Assembly: GCA_028015205.1 (NCBI GenBank)
Contig: CM051519.1
Coordinates: 95,129,539-95,193,538, forward strand
Length of the DNA stretch: 64,000 nt
From: Mytilisepta virgata
Lineage: Eukaryota; Mollusca; Bivalvia; Mytilida; Mytilidae
Direction: 5' to 3'
A program made the translations under genes and the position numbers. Below the pieces are notes generated by a model, which saw only the letters and a list, made by a program, of their open reading frames with translations, did no database searches and was not told the origin of the DNA. Shown here in pieces: positions 23,001 through 38,000 of the stretch. Position 1 is the first letter of the stretch. Every line of letters begins with the position of its first letter.

Positions 23001-26000
23001 TTACCTTTGGTTTATTTAGTCAATTATAATGGCTGTAAAATAATCTATAACTTTTCTATCAAAACTACCTTTTCTATTTAACATAGCGGAATACATTTTA
23101 CCTTTGGTTTATATAGTCAATTATAATGGTGGTAAAATAATCTAATACTTTTCTATCAAAACTACCTTTTCTATTTAACATAGCGGAATACATTTTACAA
23201 TGTACCTTTGGTTTATTTAGTCAATTATAATGGTGGTAAAATAATCTATAACTTTTCTATCAAAACTACCTTTTCTATTTAACATAGCAGAATACATTTT
23301 ACCTTTGGTTTATTTAGTCAATTATAATGGTGGTAAAATAATCTATTACTTTTCTATCAAAACTACCTTTTCTATTCAACATAGCGGAATACATTTTACC
23401 TTTGGTTTATCTAGTCAATTATAATGGTGGTAAAATAATCTATAACTTTTCTATCAAAACTACCTTTTCTATTCAACATAGCGGAATACATTTTAAATTT
23501 GGTTTATATAGTCAATTATAATGGTGGTAAAATAATCTATAACTTTTCTATCAAAACTACCTTTTCTATTCAACATAGCGGAATACATTTTACCTTTGGT
23601 TTATTTAGTCAATTATAATGGTTGTAAAATAATCTATTACTTTTCTATCAAAACTACCTTTTCTATTCAACATAGTGGAATACGTTTTACATTTTTTTCC
23701 TACCTTTACCCCTTGTTTTCCTTGCATTTCATCTAAGAACTGCATTTTGAGTACAACTTTAGGATCCATGTATGGTGGGTATGGCAGTCCAGTAATCACA
23801 ACGGCTCTTCCATTTTCATCAGCAAAATCTAATCCTTCACTTACCTGCAAAATATTGGGTACTACATTTATTAACTACCATTCCATCTAAATTGAAAAAA
23901 ATCATTTAAGGAATGTTTCCAATTTTTGAACAGGTTATACGATATAACCTGATTTGGGTAATTTTACGCATAATAAACGGTGAATAACCAATTCAAAAAT
24001 TTGAAAAATTCCTTATAATTTAATTTCCAAACAGAAGTACAATGATTCCTTGATTCAAGCATTAATAAAATGGGACTATTTGAATTTACAACAGGCAGAT
24101 TAATCCCAACCAAACCAGGTTATACAGAATAACCAATGTTGCTCTATGCTGTTCAGCCAATTAACATGCAGTATTCAAATCATATTAAATTATTTCTCGT
24201 GAGAAAATATTTAGACAGGTTTTGATGTTTTTTTCTATTTTTAATAATGTGGGTAGAGGTTGAGGACATAATTTGAAAGGGGACTATCCAAGTATCATTC
24301 ATTGCAGTTTGGCCTCAACTGTCTAACTAGTTTGCTTCAGAAAATATCTTATTTCTGATTTTTGTATTTCTTATAATGGTTGCCATATTTTATGGACACT
24401 GGACACAAATTGAAATGGGACAACCTAAGGATCATTCCATCAAAGATTGATCTAAAGTGCTCCAGTAGTTTCAGGGTTGATTTTTGTTTTTTGCCGATTC
24501 TTCTAATTTTAGTAACAGCAGCCATATCTGTTTGAGGTCCAGATCCCTGGACATAATTTTGAAAGGTGGCCACCCAAGGAAAATTCCATCAATTTTTGGT
24601 GTCCATAGGCCAACTTGTTTCAGAAGACAAGAATTTTAAATACTATCTGCTAATTTTTCTATTTTTAGTTGGCCAGAGGTCTGCACCCTCAGACACAATT
24701 TTGAAAGAGGACCTCTGAAAGGGCCACTAAATAAAATTTTGGTTTAAGAGGAGAAGATTTTTTAATATTTTACTTATTTTTCTATAATATAAAATGGTGT
24801 CCATATTTGTTGGAGGTCCAGACTCCCCAGACAAATTTTGAAAGGGATCCACCTAAGGACCATTCCATCAAAGTTTGGACTGAATTGCCAATGTAGTTTC
24901 AAAGAATATCTGAAAATTATTTTGCCGATTTTCTTATTTTAGTAATAGCACCCTTATTTGTTGGAGGTCCTGACAAAATTTTGAAAAAGAATCCCACCAT
25001 TCTATCAAAATTTGTTCTCAATTGCCCCAGTTTCATGGAAGAAGATTTTTTAATATTTTTTGGTTGACTTTTTTTTCTACAGTTTAGGTCATATTTGTGG
25101 GAGGTGCACACAACCAGACTTACTTTTTAAAGGGGACACCCTAAGGATTCCTAGTAGTTTTAGAGAAAGTCTTTTTGCTGATTTTTCTGGTTTTTTGTAA
25201 CGAAGGCAATATTTGTTGGAGGTCAAGTTTTTGGAAACAATTTTGAAAGGATACTACCTAAGGGCCATCCCACCAAAGTTTGATTTAGTCCCAGTGGTTT
25301 AATGGAAAATATTTTTACGGCTGATGATGGACAATGGATGCCTACGGATGCCAAATTGAGACAAGCACCTTTGGGCCAGGTGAGCTAAAAATAAATATGT
25401 AGACTTTCTAACCATTCACCACCTTGTGCAAGATTTTTATGAAGTGGTACTTAAAATGTTCCATTTTAATGCTTATTTCATCAGATTACCTGTTTAGCAG
25501 TTCCCCAGAACCTGTATTATTATAATTATAAACAGAACAAAGCTGAAACCCTGAATCTGTTGAACAAAATCTCAAATGTGTAACTCCACTGAACTACACT
25601 GTACATGTATGAGGAATAATTCTCAAATCCAAGAAAAAATTTGATGTCATAAAGTCCAATTTTCCTTTTGGTTAACATGGGAGGTAATAATAAAAAAAAA
25701 TTTGTTAAAATTAAAATTTCAATGGTTGAATCAGGTGGAAAAAAAAGAAAGATTTCAAACAAAGAAGAATATACAGCCTGATTTGTAATTCATTTAAAAA
25801 TAGGATAACTAATTTCTAGTGGCAATATCATTTGATATACTTCAGTTTAATGTTAGCCTTTAATTCTAACAATACCAACCTTTCCTCTACATACTGCTAC
25901 GAAAATGGCTCCATTTAATGATGGATCATTAATTTTGTCATAAAACTCAAACATAGTCTAAAAAGAAAGGAACTGAGTAAATAACATTGATGAAAACACC

Positions 26001-29000
26001 TGTAAGCTCTGCTTCAATAACCTATATTAAGTTTTCTTATGAGGCACTTCACAGAGGTTGTAATAACAATATCGTAAAATAATAAATACTTGTACAGTAG
26101 ATGGTATATACAGTCAATAATTGACTATGTCGAATCCGTTGGGACCTGAAAATCTAGTTAGACTTATCAGGAGTAAATCTGTATAGTTACTGCTGTTTAG
26201 GGTCCAAACATATAATTTGAGTTACCCATAATTTCGACTTAAATGTGTTTGAGATAACGAGAGTCAAATGTACATGGAAATCAAAATCAATTACCTCTGC
26301 TTACAATGAATTAATACTATAATTTCAGAAATTAGTTATGAATATTTTAAGAAACATGAACTAGAGCCTGGAGTCAGCCTGAATCACTCACCTTGAAGTA
26401 GATAACATTCTGCAGATTTTATATTGTTTGTATATAAAGGCTTAGTTAATTAGAACCTTCCATATTCCTGGTAACTTTGGTTAATATTGGCTTTGTAGTT
26501 TCAGAGAAACTGATTTCCCAAAGGCTTCAATATAAACTTATAACTTAGCCGCCGTGTATGCAATCAGATAAACACAAAATTTGGAAATATGAACAAACAG
26601 AATCAAGAATTTCCTCTGGCTGCTGTTTTTTATCTGGTGGGAATGACTTGAAGAAATTTCATAGATACCTTTTCATACATTATTTCTGCAAAGTTTGGTT
26701 TAAATTGGGACAGTGATTTTAGAGGAGATGATGAATTCATACACAAAATGATAGCATAAGCTCACATGGCCCCTTGGGGAAGGTGGGCTAAAAATGTGAC
26801 ACGATGAGCATTAATCCTCATTCTAAAATAACTTCCCTCTTTGCCTATATAAACAATAAATAACCCCTCTTTGCCTATATAAATAATCTAATCTAACCTC
26901 CCTCTTTGCCTATATAAACAATTTAATCTAACCTCCATCTTTGCCTATATAAACAATTTAATCTAACCTACCTCTTTGCCTATATAAACAATCTAATCTA
27001 ACACCCCTCTTTGCCTATATAAACAATCTAATCTAACCTACATCTTTGCCTATATAAACAATCTAACCTAACATCCTTCATTGCCTATATAAACAATTTA
27101 ATCTAACCTCCATCTTTGCCTATATAAACAATCTAATCTAACCTCCCTCTTTGCCTATATAAACAATTTAATCTAACCTCCCTCTTTGCCTATATAAACA
27201 TCTAATCTAACACCGCTCTTTGCCTATATAAACAAGACAAATAGAATCCTGTTGTTCATATGTTTTTTACATATCATGAGTTAGTCATATACATGTGTAT
27301 TGCAGAAAACCACATAAATATAACATTGTTTTTACAAGGATAAGCTCTGCCAGAAGTCCCTCTGAACAGTCCACTGACTTATGAGATTGAAAATACTGTA
27401 TTTGAATTAAAATAATTCTAACTTTAAACCGTAACACTGTAAACTTACACCATAACACTGTAACCTTACACCATAACACTGTAAACTTACACCATAAACC
27501 TGCAAACTTACACCACAACACTGTAAACTTACACCATAACACTGTAACCTTACACCATAACACTGTAACCTTACACCATAACACTGTAAACTTACATCTT
27601 GAAAGTCTATTTTTCCTCTCGGTTCCACAAACACAGGTTTATACTGCGTTATTCGGTTGTATATATTATTTTCCTAAAAAAAAAAGAGAAAAAAATAAGT
27701 AAAAAATATATCTGCTTTACCCATTATTATTTCAAATGGTAAAACTGGCTAAAACAATCCAACAGGTGAGATTAAATTAACAGCCCAAGTTCTGAAGTAT
27801 GAAATTAAACAATGCAGAAATATTTTGTTCAATAACATTGGTAAACTAGAGAATGTGTATGTAAGACATGGATGTCCTGAACTCAAGCATGAAATTTAGG
27901 CTGTTGGCTCATATGTTGCTGATCTGTGTTGAACTAAAAAAGATGATTGTAGTTGTAGAATATTATTAAAATATCATCAGGTTTAAAAAATGGAATAAAA
28001 TGCAAAAATATAACCAAAGTCACTCAAGCATAAAATGTAGGTCATACTGACTCAAAATTGCTATGTGGCAATATAAGTTGACAGTAACTTTGAAACTGTG
28101 AATTAAGTTTTTTATCCTACAATGAACTTTTGATCTCGTCCCTAAGATGAATGAAGTTCTGTAATATCAGTGACATCTCAGTAGGTTTCTGAGAAACAGA
28201 CCAAAACATAAACTAGAGGCTCACAGGGCTGGGCATGTATTGCTCACCTGGCATGAAAGCTGTTTTTATATTGATGTACCTTCCATAGATACTTTCTGTC
28301 AAGTTTGGCTCAACAGTTTCAGAGAAAAAAATGTTTTCTTTAAAATTAACCAATCAGAAACAAGAATTGCCCATGGCAGCCATGTTTGATCTGGACAAAA
28401 TGAGTAAACTCTGTAAAAATTCTCCCACAGATGCTTCTTGTCAAGTTTCGTTCCATTTGGTGAACCGGTTTCAGAGAAGATTCCTTTACATCAGCCAATC
28501 AGAAACAAGAATTGCCCATGGCAGCCATGCTTGTTTTCCAATCAGGATGAAAAAAATTAATTTCATATGACCTTCAATAGATGCTACATGTCAAGTTTGG
28601 TTGACGGTTTTGGCCATGCAGTTCCAGAGAAAATTTTTTTCTCTCTCTGTGTTCATATGTTTTAGTCGTTCTTTGCCCTTTGAACAGCTCACAGATTCCA
28701 TATATATGTTTTAGTCGTTCTTTGCCCTTTGAACAGCTCACAGATTCCATATATGTGTTTTAGTCGTTCTTTGCCTTTGAAAAGCTCACATATTCCATAT
28801 ATATGTTTTAGTCGTTCTTTGCCCTTTGAACAGCTCACATATTCCATATATATGTTTTAGTCGTTCTTTGCTCTTTGAACAGCTCACATATTCCATATAT
28901 ATGTTTTAGTCGTTCTTTGCCCTTTGAACAGCTCACATATTCCATATATATTCCTTGTATTATATTATCAACAATTCAATATATATTTTACTTAAATCTA

Positions 29001-32000
29001 GACAATGATAACCTTATCATCTATTTCTTGTAGATTTCCCTTAGCTCTTATTAATTACGTAGAACAAAACTGATACCTTATCAAACGACACATCCCAATT
29101 CCTCCCTCCCCATTTCCCTTACAGAACAGGTGAAAGAATTCCTCCTGTACATAAGCCTTATATCAAATATCTTATCAACATACCTTCCAATACTCTATAC
29201 ATTTATCCATTACTGGGTATGAAGGAAAGAAAATAAGAAGACCATTAGGAACGACTCTGGCAAAATTTACTGGAAATTAAAACATAAAGCAAATTGTTAA
29301 AATATTATGATTTACCATGTCAGGAATTCATATTAAATTTTGTTTGGAACAAGTCTTTATATTAGAAAATGCCAAAAATCTGACATGATGAACATTGCAA
29401 TAATTAGAATTCACTTTTTAAAAAAATTTCTTTTTGTAAATTTCTAAAATAAAATGTGGAGGAATCTTGGTTGGTGGTCATTGTCAGCAGATAAAAATGC
29501 TGAAAAAATATCACCTAATGATCACTGCTACAAACACCCAATTGGCTATTAAAGTCATTTCAGACAATATCTTTAAGTGAATTTTCCTATAGTGTCCTAC
29601 GCTAACCTAAATAATGTTGTGGAAAGTTTATAGACAAACAGCAAATAAACAACACATTCTAACTGATAGTCAAAGCTCACATGGACCTTTAATCAAGGTC
29701 AGCTAAAAATGAATAAAATGTCAATTTTACCACCTTCAAAACATCCTTTACAATCCTTTTGCACAAATTATTGTGATTAAATGTGTATTTTGACAAAAAA
29801 AATGACGATTTGAAAATTGCAAGAGCTTATGAAAGATTGCAAAGGAGTTGTTCTGACTGATGACTTAATTACTACCAAAATGTGGGGCCTAAGTAGAACC
29901 TTATTGAATCTACTTGAGGACTTAATAAATAGCAAAAATTGGGGCCTAAGTAGGACCTTAATGACTCTACTCTTTTCTGGAATAAGAGATTTTCATCTTC
30001 AATATGTATCAAATCAATGCACACAGTTTGAAATATGGAGATACAGAACTTTTTGGAGTTTCAAATTACACAAACTATTGTCTGTAAACCTCATTTCATG
30101 GAATGGATTTTTGGCATTTTGTAAGTCTAAATGTTAGAATTATAAGACAATTTTTTATTGTTAATTAACCTAAGGCCATCTTAACTTCATTATCTGGTTC
30201 TCAAACACCACTGTTTCACTTAAAAAGTTGGTGACGGACGATTTTATTTGAATTCCAGAAAAAATTTCTCTCTCAGGTATTTTTCCGTCAAAAAAAATTA
30301 GAAATTTGGCTCCAAAAGTATTTTTCAAGCATCTGCCAGACTCAAGTGCTAGATTGACATTAATCAAGTTGAAATGAAAGTAAATAAACAGCTGATGAAC
30401 AATCATGGCAGTGAATTTAACTTGAAATATTTGCTCCAAAGTCATTCCATGGACTATACTTCATGTACAGTTTACAATTACCGTGAAACAGCTCAGTATA
30501 AGTATTTGCAGAAGATATGGAGGAAATTAGAACCACTGGAAGCAGATAATCCATTTGCATAATAAAAAGGTCACAGAAGTGAATGCATTTAAATTGATTT
30601 GTATGTCGCCAAAATAAACACCTGAAAATCCCTTGCCTCTTTTGATGGGAAAATAAACTAAAAAAAATAAATTCCCTACCTTTTTTTGTAAAATCAATTG
30701 TCTGAGAACCAGAGAATTAATTTTAGATGGCCTTATCAAATCATCCATAAAAACATAAAAATTATACAGCTGTTAATAGATGTTATATTTGTACCCTTCA
30801 AAATGATTCTGAATGGGTAATTTAGAATACTAAACTTAATGCACTTAAAAATTTGAAAAAAGTTAAAATTTACATTGACAAACTCAGACCTATCTCATAA
30901 TTTGTAAACATAGCACGAAGTGCTTTTGTCCAGCACTGATGCTAAAATCCCACTGTAACAGGCATTAATATTTAGTTGATTTGTAAAAAGAAGTTTTAAA
31001 AGGAGGAATCAATTTTTTTTTGCGAATTAAAAAAATGGATATAAATGAATTATTTCAGACATACGTATTAGCAATTGATTTTGAATAACTACAAACAGAT
31101 GTATAATTGTTCACTGGGTTCAGAGACATACAAAACAATATATGTCTCTGCTGGGTCCTTTATAAAAAAAAATTCTCTACCATTATGCATAACTTTAAGA
31201 AGATACTAAAAGTACTGAAACTAAAATTCACAAATTAAAGGATACACAAAATTCAGATATAATTATAGAGTGGGAATCTCGATGTTTTCAAATATATAAA
31301 GACCAAGCCTAGGTGCTCACACCAATGAATGTGCGTCTTGTTATGAGAAAAAAATTCGTTTTGAGTTGAGATCTCAACCATTTCATAGTTTTTTTAATGT
31401 TAAGGGGTTTGAGAGGGTGGATAAATATGACAGCTGACTGTCAATTTGGACTTTTACAATACATACTCATGGTCATCTTAATTTTTTTACATCAAAACAC
31501 AACAATGTTTAGTACAATTGGAAAATTGTCCGAAAAATAGAATTTGTTCGTCCCGTCCTCAGTTTTGACTCCACAATTTCGGCACAAGATTGACCTGGCG
31601 AATGCATGTTAAGAATAGGAAAACATAATAATACGTCATACTTTCGGCATAGCTATTTTTTTTGCTTTCAAAAAATTATCTTTCTTGTTCCTTCAAATAG
31701 CTGTTTTAATGTCAAAGTCGAAAACGGCAGCAAACACTAATGGACCCGCCATACTGTTGACAAATTTGTAACACGTGACCAAAAGTTTTGGAGCATCTCA
31801 CAAATCATTTTTAGTACACGTGTTCAACGTTTGTTGACATTCGTCTTGTTAGAAAATATATAATCATAACCTTTTAATATCTAATAAGAGGATTTTTTTT
31901 CTAAAAAAAAAAAAAATCATTTCATTTGAATATTTCAAATTTATTCCTCTGAGAAACGTGAATACAGAAGTCCATTCCGAACTTGTTTCGTATTTCTTTT

Positions 32001-35000
32001 CGAAAGATAACTTCCAGGTAGAAAACAAATCAATAAAATATATTTTAAAATCATTCTCGATACAACTATTTTTAATACAGTAAATGGTTGAAATGGTTAT
32101 GAATGACGAAATGAACACTCTATGAGGACTGAAATTAATTACCTTACTGAAAATATTAAAATTACCGACTGTCACCAACCGGTAACAATATTACGGATTA
32201 TCTTGGTTGTAAATTAAATTTCCCTCGCTTTCGCACTTCTGTATTTTTTCATATTCACACGCTAAAGTTTGCTTGACTCAAAACAGCTTTCTCCAACACC
32301 CATTTGTTATTCGATAGAGTTATCTTTCTACATGTATATATGCTGTTTTTCAGTGAATAACTGCAGGCAACCCTATGCATTGTACCTTGATTTAAAATTG
32401 TATTGAGTTCATAGGAACTATTTGCAGATTGGGGGTACTTTGGCTCAACAGATCGTCGTGTTAACAATACTCCAGCTTGGCTAGTTTTTATCAAAACTAC
32501 CAGTGCTGGACTAAAAACCATTATTTAAAATATTTTTCATGCAACACAGGGATGTAACATTTTATTTTATAAAATCTCATGTGAAGAGTTATCTCCCCTC
32601 GACCTGAAATTTCCATAGACAAATTTTTTTGCTTTTCGTGAAGACACGATTGATAGAAACAGGTCATTTCAATTGTTTTAGTTACAACATAGCTTTTTGC
32701 ATTCGTCAGCTATGTGATAAGACAATTCACATTGGTTAAGGTACTCAAATTTGAAAAATTCATTCCGGTGACTGAGGTTTACAGACAGTAGGTACACTGT
32801 GTTTTTGTGCACTCAAATTAATGAATGGAGTGCACCAACATTGATAAAGCATGAAATAAGGAACATTTATGAAATATTTTACCAAAACTTATACCAGGTC
32901 GTAAAAGTAGTTTTAGAAGATACTTTGATGATAGACACCAGGGCCCAGTTGTTCAACTTATTTAACCCAAGGTTAAATTTAACCCTTGATTAAATTGTAT
33001 AGAAAATCACTGAGTTTAACCTGTGGTTAAATTTAACCTTTGGTTAAATGAGCTGAACAACTGGCCCGAGATGCTTCATGCCAAATGATGGATATAGCTC
33101 ACTAAGCTATTAAGTCAGAGTAACTGGAAAAGAGACTTGTGAAAAACATACCAATGGAATTTCCTAATGAAGCTTGATAGCTGGCATTATATCTGAAATT
33201 ATAAATATTCAGAATATCAAAATTTAATTTAAACTTACACATGTATATATGACTGTAATAAAAAGCTGACTAATTAGAACAAATGTTTGTTTCAAATTTT
33301 TTCTTATTCTTTTTAACGAATGTGTTATTGAAGACATTTTATGTTGAAATAAGCAGCTCCAAGGAGTCTAAACTGCTCACCTGGAACCTTTATGCAAATC
33401 GTAAAATCCAGAAAGAGCAGAAGATTTTTGCATTTTTTAATTTTTATATTAGTCCAAGATCCAAAACCTATAAAAAGATAATTACGTAAGGACAATTTCA
33501 ACAAAATTTATTACAAATCAACCCAGTAGTTTCAGAGAAGAAAGTCTTTCTAGTTTTTCTAGTTTAATTTTAATCTTCAGTAACAGCAGGTCCAAGGTCT
33601 GGATAATCCTGAAAGGGGACCATCCAAGAATCATTCCACAAAAGTCTGGTCTCAACTGGCCCAGTATTTACAAAGGAAAAACTTTTTTTTTTATTATTCA
33701 TGATGACTGCCTTATTGGTCAGAGGTCTGGAGCCCTAGTTATAAAAGAGGCCCACTTAAGCACCATCAGTGAAGTTTGGTTACAACTAGCCATTTCTGGG
33801 AAAATTGTTCAGTGGATATTTTCTATTATTGCAATGATGGCTATACTGCTTCAAGGTTAGAATTCCAATTATTTCTTTGAAAGGAAACATCCTAACAACT
33901 TTTCAGTTTGGTGTGACAGTTCTGGAGACAAGTAACAGTGGCCATATTGGTCCAAGGTTAAGACCCCCGCCCCTCCCATTCAATCTTGAAAGGAGACCAT
34001 GCAAAAAAAAATTCAACCATATTTTGGTCCCAAATGGCCTAACACTTTCAGCGAATAAACTATTTCAAACAGTTCTTGCTTGATTTTCTAATTTTAGTAA
34101 TAGCATCCATATTGGTCCAAGATTGACATCTAGAAAGGGCTTCAGTTTATCTGAAAAATCCAGTTTCTATATGGGAAGGTAGGTAAAAAGTAACAAGCAA
34201 TCAACTTACTGTCAGTTTAATTGATTGCTTAAAAATAACTGCTGTCAAATTGACATAAAACAATAGAAAAAAGATTTTTTTTTTAAAATTCTTTCTTGTT
34301 TCCCTATATACATGTATTCCTTTATATATCTACTCAATATCTTTATTTGATATTTTGCTACAATATACCTTGTTTCAAAATTAGAGTTAAGAGTAACTCC
34401 GTCTGGTCCCTTATTCATTGTCCCTATCCAAACTTGATGCTTCTCTATTACGTGAGGATTTTCTAAGGTCACTGGAAATGGTCTATAAGAAGAAAATGAC
34501 ATATTTCATATCTTGACAAGCTGTAGTAGATATATAGATAAATTTTATCCATCAATATGATAGACATCATAAATTCAGAGAAATTACTAAATTTATACCT
34601 AAAACAAGAGTGGACACACTAAATGTCTCGTCTGAGTATGCAAGTGGACACTAGAATAAAGATTATTGTAACAAAAAGGAAACGCATTAAAACAAATAGC
34701 TGTGGTCAGGTGATATTTGTCTGAAAAATCTGATGCATGTCACTCGAGCCTTAAACTGTGTCCAAGATTAGCTAACAGGTCTCAGAAAGGTATGTACTCA
34801 CCAAAAAGTATATATAGACGAAAAATGGCAGGTCTATGTATAAAATTTGTTGCGTAATGGACTTATTTGTGAAAATGTGACAAGAGTCACTTAAGCTTGA
34901 AATTGAGGTCAGGGTCAGGTGACAGACTGACACCTACATGCCAAGAAGTATCCACAGACCATATATGATGCATATAGGTATTACAGCTACAGAGGTATGG

Positions 35001-38000
35001 ACTTGATCATGAAAATGTGACAATAGTCACTCAAGTGTGAAATTCAGGACAAGGTCTCAGACAGGCATTTACCCACCAAGAACTATCTATGGACCACGTA
35101 TGGTTGGTTTACATATTAAGGAACAGAATTATTCGTGAAAATGTGACACAAGTCACTCAAACAAGAAATAGCTGTCAAGGTCAGATGACAAGTGTGATAC
35201 TGGCATGTACCCATCAAGAACTATCTAAAGACCAAATATGATGAGTCTAGGTATTACAGTTGCTGAGAAATGGATGTAATTACGAAAATATGATGCAGAT
35301 TTTACAAATGTTTATGAAGTAAATGAACTATGAAAATAACTATCAAGTATACAGCTGCAAAGTTTATATCATAATGTATCTGTGGACCAGAGATCTTAAG
35401 TGTAAGTATTATGTGTGCAAAGTTATTAAGGTCTCCTTTATGTTGTCTCTGCCGGCGGAAAGTAATAACTATATCTCGCCTTTCGCGACATTTGAATTTA
35501 CAACTGAAATTCATGAAACAACTGTAAACCACGACAATTAATGACACATCTTACATTTGCATTTCCATAGTAAAAGATGTTATTGGTGAGAGTGTGCCAC
35601 TGGTCAATATCACACATTTAACATCATGTGCCATCAAATCAGCCATACTATGTCCTGGACTAAAACACCAGTAGCTTAATGTTTTACCTGGAAAAAAAAT
35701 CTAAAATAAATCATTTAAATAAATAACTACCAATGAGGACAGCAACGAAGAAACATAAGTCCATGTACAATGAATATTTCTAAACTGGCTGGCTGCAGAA
35801 ATCTACTGGTTTATTGAAAATTCAAAGTCATAAAAGAGTGGCATTTTGGGCAAGGTGAGCTAAAAAAACCTAGGAAAAACAACATAGGGGTTGAAATTTT
35901 TTTGTGAAGTTCATATGCCCAGACACTGAATGAACAATGCTTACATTTATACAATGTATGGCTTCTGTTGATTGATGATAAATTTCACTGAAAAGCAAAG
36001 TCAAAAGCGAATTGCCATCAAATAAATTCAGAAACTAGAGGTACTGTGATCAAAGCTCACAAAATGATACCCCCACCACTTGCAACTTCCTAATCCATGT
36101 TTTGGTAAGTCCTTGTTTTGGAAAAAGAAACCCCAAAAATCAATTTGACCAAAAAAAAAAACAGAATAGGAGGTGCACAATTGTATAGTTAAGAATATGA
36201 GAAATTTTCATTAAATTATAGAATGTGTTTTAGGAGGAGTTGCATATACAAATGGATACTCCCTATATAAGGCAATGGCAAACTCCATGTTTTTAGAAAA
36301 GAAACCCGAAAAATGATTTTTACCAAATAAAAAATAGGAGGTGCACAATGGCATTATATGATAAAGAATCAGAGAAAGTTTCATTAAATTATAATCAGTG
36401 GTTTAGGAGGAATGTTTCATTAAATTATAATCAGTGGTTTAGGAGGAGTTGCAAATACAAAAGTGGAACATACTGTTACCAGACAGATGAACAGACTCCC
36501 CCTTCACTATTTACCTTCGCTTTACTAAGAGGGGTTATAATTATTCATTGATGTCATTTGAGCATGGAGAGAATTATTTTGTTTACATTTTTCACTGAAT
36601 GATACCATCAAAGATTTAATTTGAAACAGATAACCCCACAATACCCAATAAATCTTATTCTGACTGAGAAAAATTTGCTGCTTTATTCATTTCCTCTCAT
36701 TGGTAAAATATCAATGAGACTGACACAGATCAATCATGATTATTGTATGTTACTTATATGTCCTCTCATTGGTAAAATATCAATGAGGCTGACACAGATC
36801 AATCATGATTCTTGTATGTTACTTGTATGTCCTCTCATTGGCAAAATATCAATGAGGCTGACACAGATCAATCATGATTCTTGTGTTACTTGTATGTCCT
36901 CTCATTGGTAAAATATCAATGAGGCTGACACAGATCAATCATGATTCTTGTACATGTATGTTACTTGTATGTCCTCTCATTGGTAAAATATCAATGAGGC
37001 TGACACAGATCAATCACGATTATTGTATGTTACTTGTATGTCCTCTCATTGGTAAAATATCAATGAGGCTGACACAGATCAATCATGATTATTGTATGTT
37101 ACTTGTATGTCCTCTCATTGGTAAAATATCAATGAGGCTGACACAGATCAATCATGATTATTGTATGTTACTTGTATGTCCTCTCATTGGTAAAATATCA
37201 ATGAGGCTGACATAGATCAATCATGATTCTTGTATGTTACCCTGCTACAGGAGCCAGATGATCTGCCTGCCATGCTTTCAGCACCATTAAGTTAGAATTA
37301 TATACAGGTAAATCACAAATTTAAAGAAAAGTTTCGATACTGATACATGGTAGTCAACAACAAGTATTCAATGAAACTTTCATGTCTTACAATCATACCC
37401 ATCTTGTCTGACGAGCTGTTTGTCCAACTGTCAATTTTCTTAAACTTTTTATTTGACTGTGTCTGTTGTATGTGGACCTAAAAGCAAAATTGTTTTTCTG
37501 TATAAATATTAATGAAAGAAATAATATTAACATCACAAATTTTTTAAAACTATTTAGTAACTGAGTTCGAGTTTTCCATGGTAAAATACACAATTCTATC
37601 ATTCTACTTTTTGAGAAATCAATGTTCAAGAAACCAGGGCTTTTTTAACATGACAGACTTTCCAACGGTTCAAGCCAATGGTGGTGTTCGGGCGATCTGA
37701 GTTTGACCTGCAAAATTTAAACTGTAATACTGAATGCAAAACATATTTTAATCATCAAAACAACCAGGCCCTGTTACCATAAAAGTTGAGAATATTCTTA
37801 ATTGTGAGAATATTCTTAAATACCAGGGCCTGGCACCATAAAAGTTGAGAATATTCTTACGTCTGAGAATTTTCTTAAATACAAGGATACTCGAATGTGA
37901 TTTTCTGAGAATGAAAATTTGAGTGAAGTTTTCTTTGCTCATCAAAAATAGTTCTTTATGGCACCCAGGCCTGACATTTCAACTTCATTCACTAGACATG

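Noticed and set aside
20083..23691. CRISPR-like array of direct repeats
   Set aside because: The 97-bp units are contiguous with no unique spacers, the setting is a eukaryotic intron, and no cas genes are present.
27285..27634. Minus-strand frames with LWCKFTV or CYGVSLQ repeats
   Set aside because: They are read-through of the RTEL1 exon into the 21-bp intronic array; the GTAAGT donor ends the exon at 27,596.
36621..37215. Two overlapping plus-strand frames of 96 and 113 codons
   Set aside because: They are translations of the 69-bp array ([17 protein letters not shown] repeated) in an intron, antisense to RTEL1.
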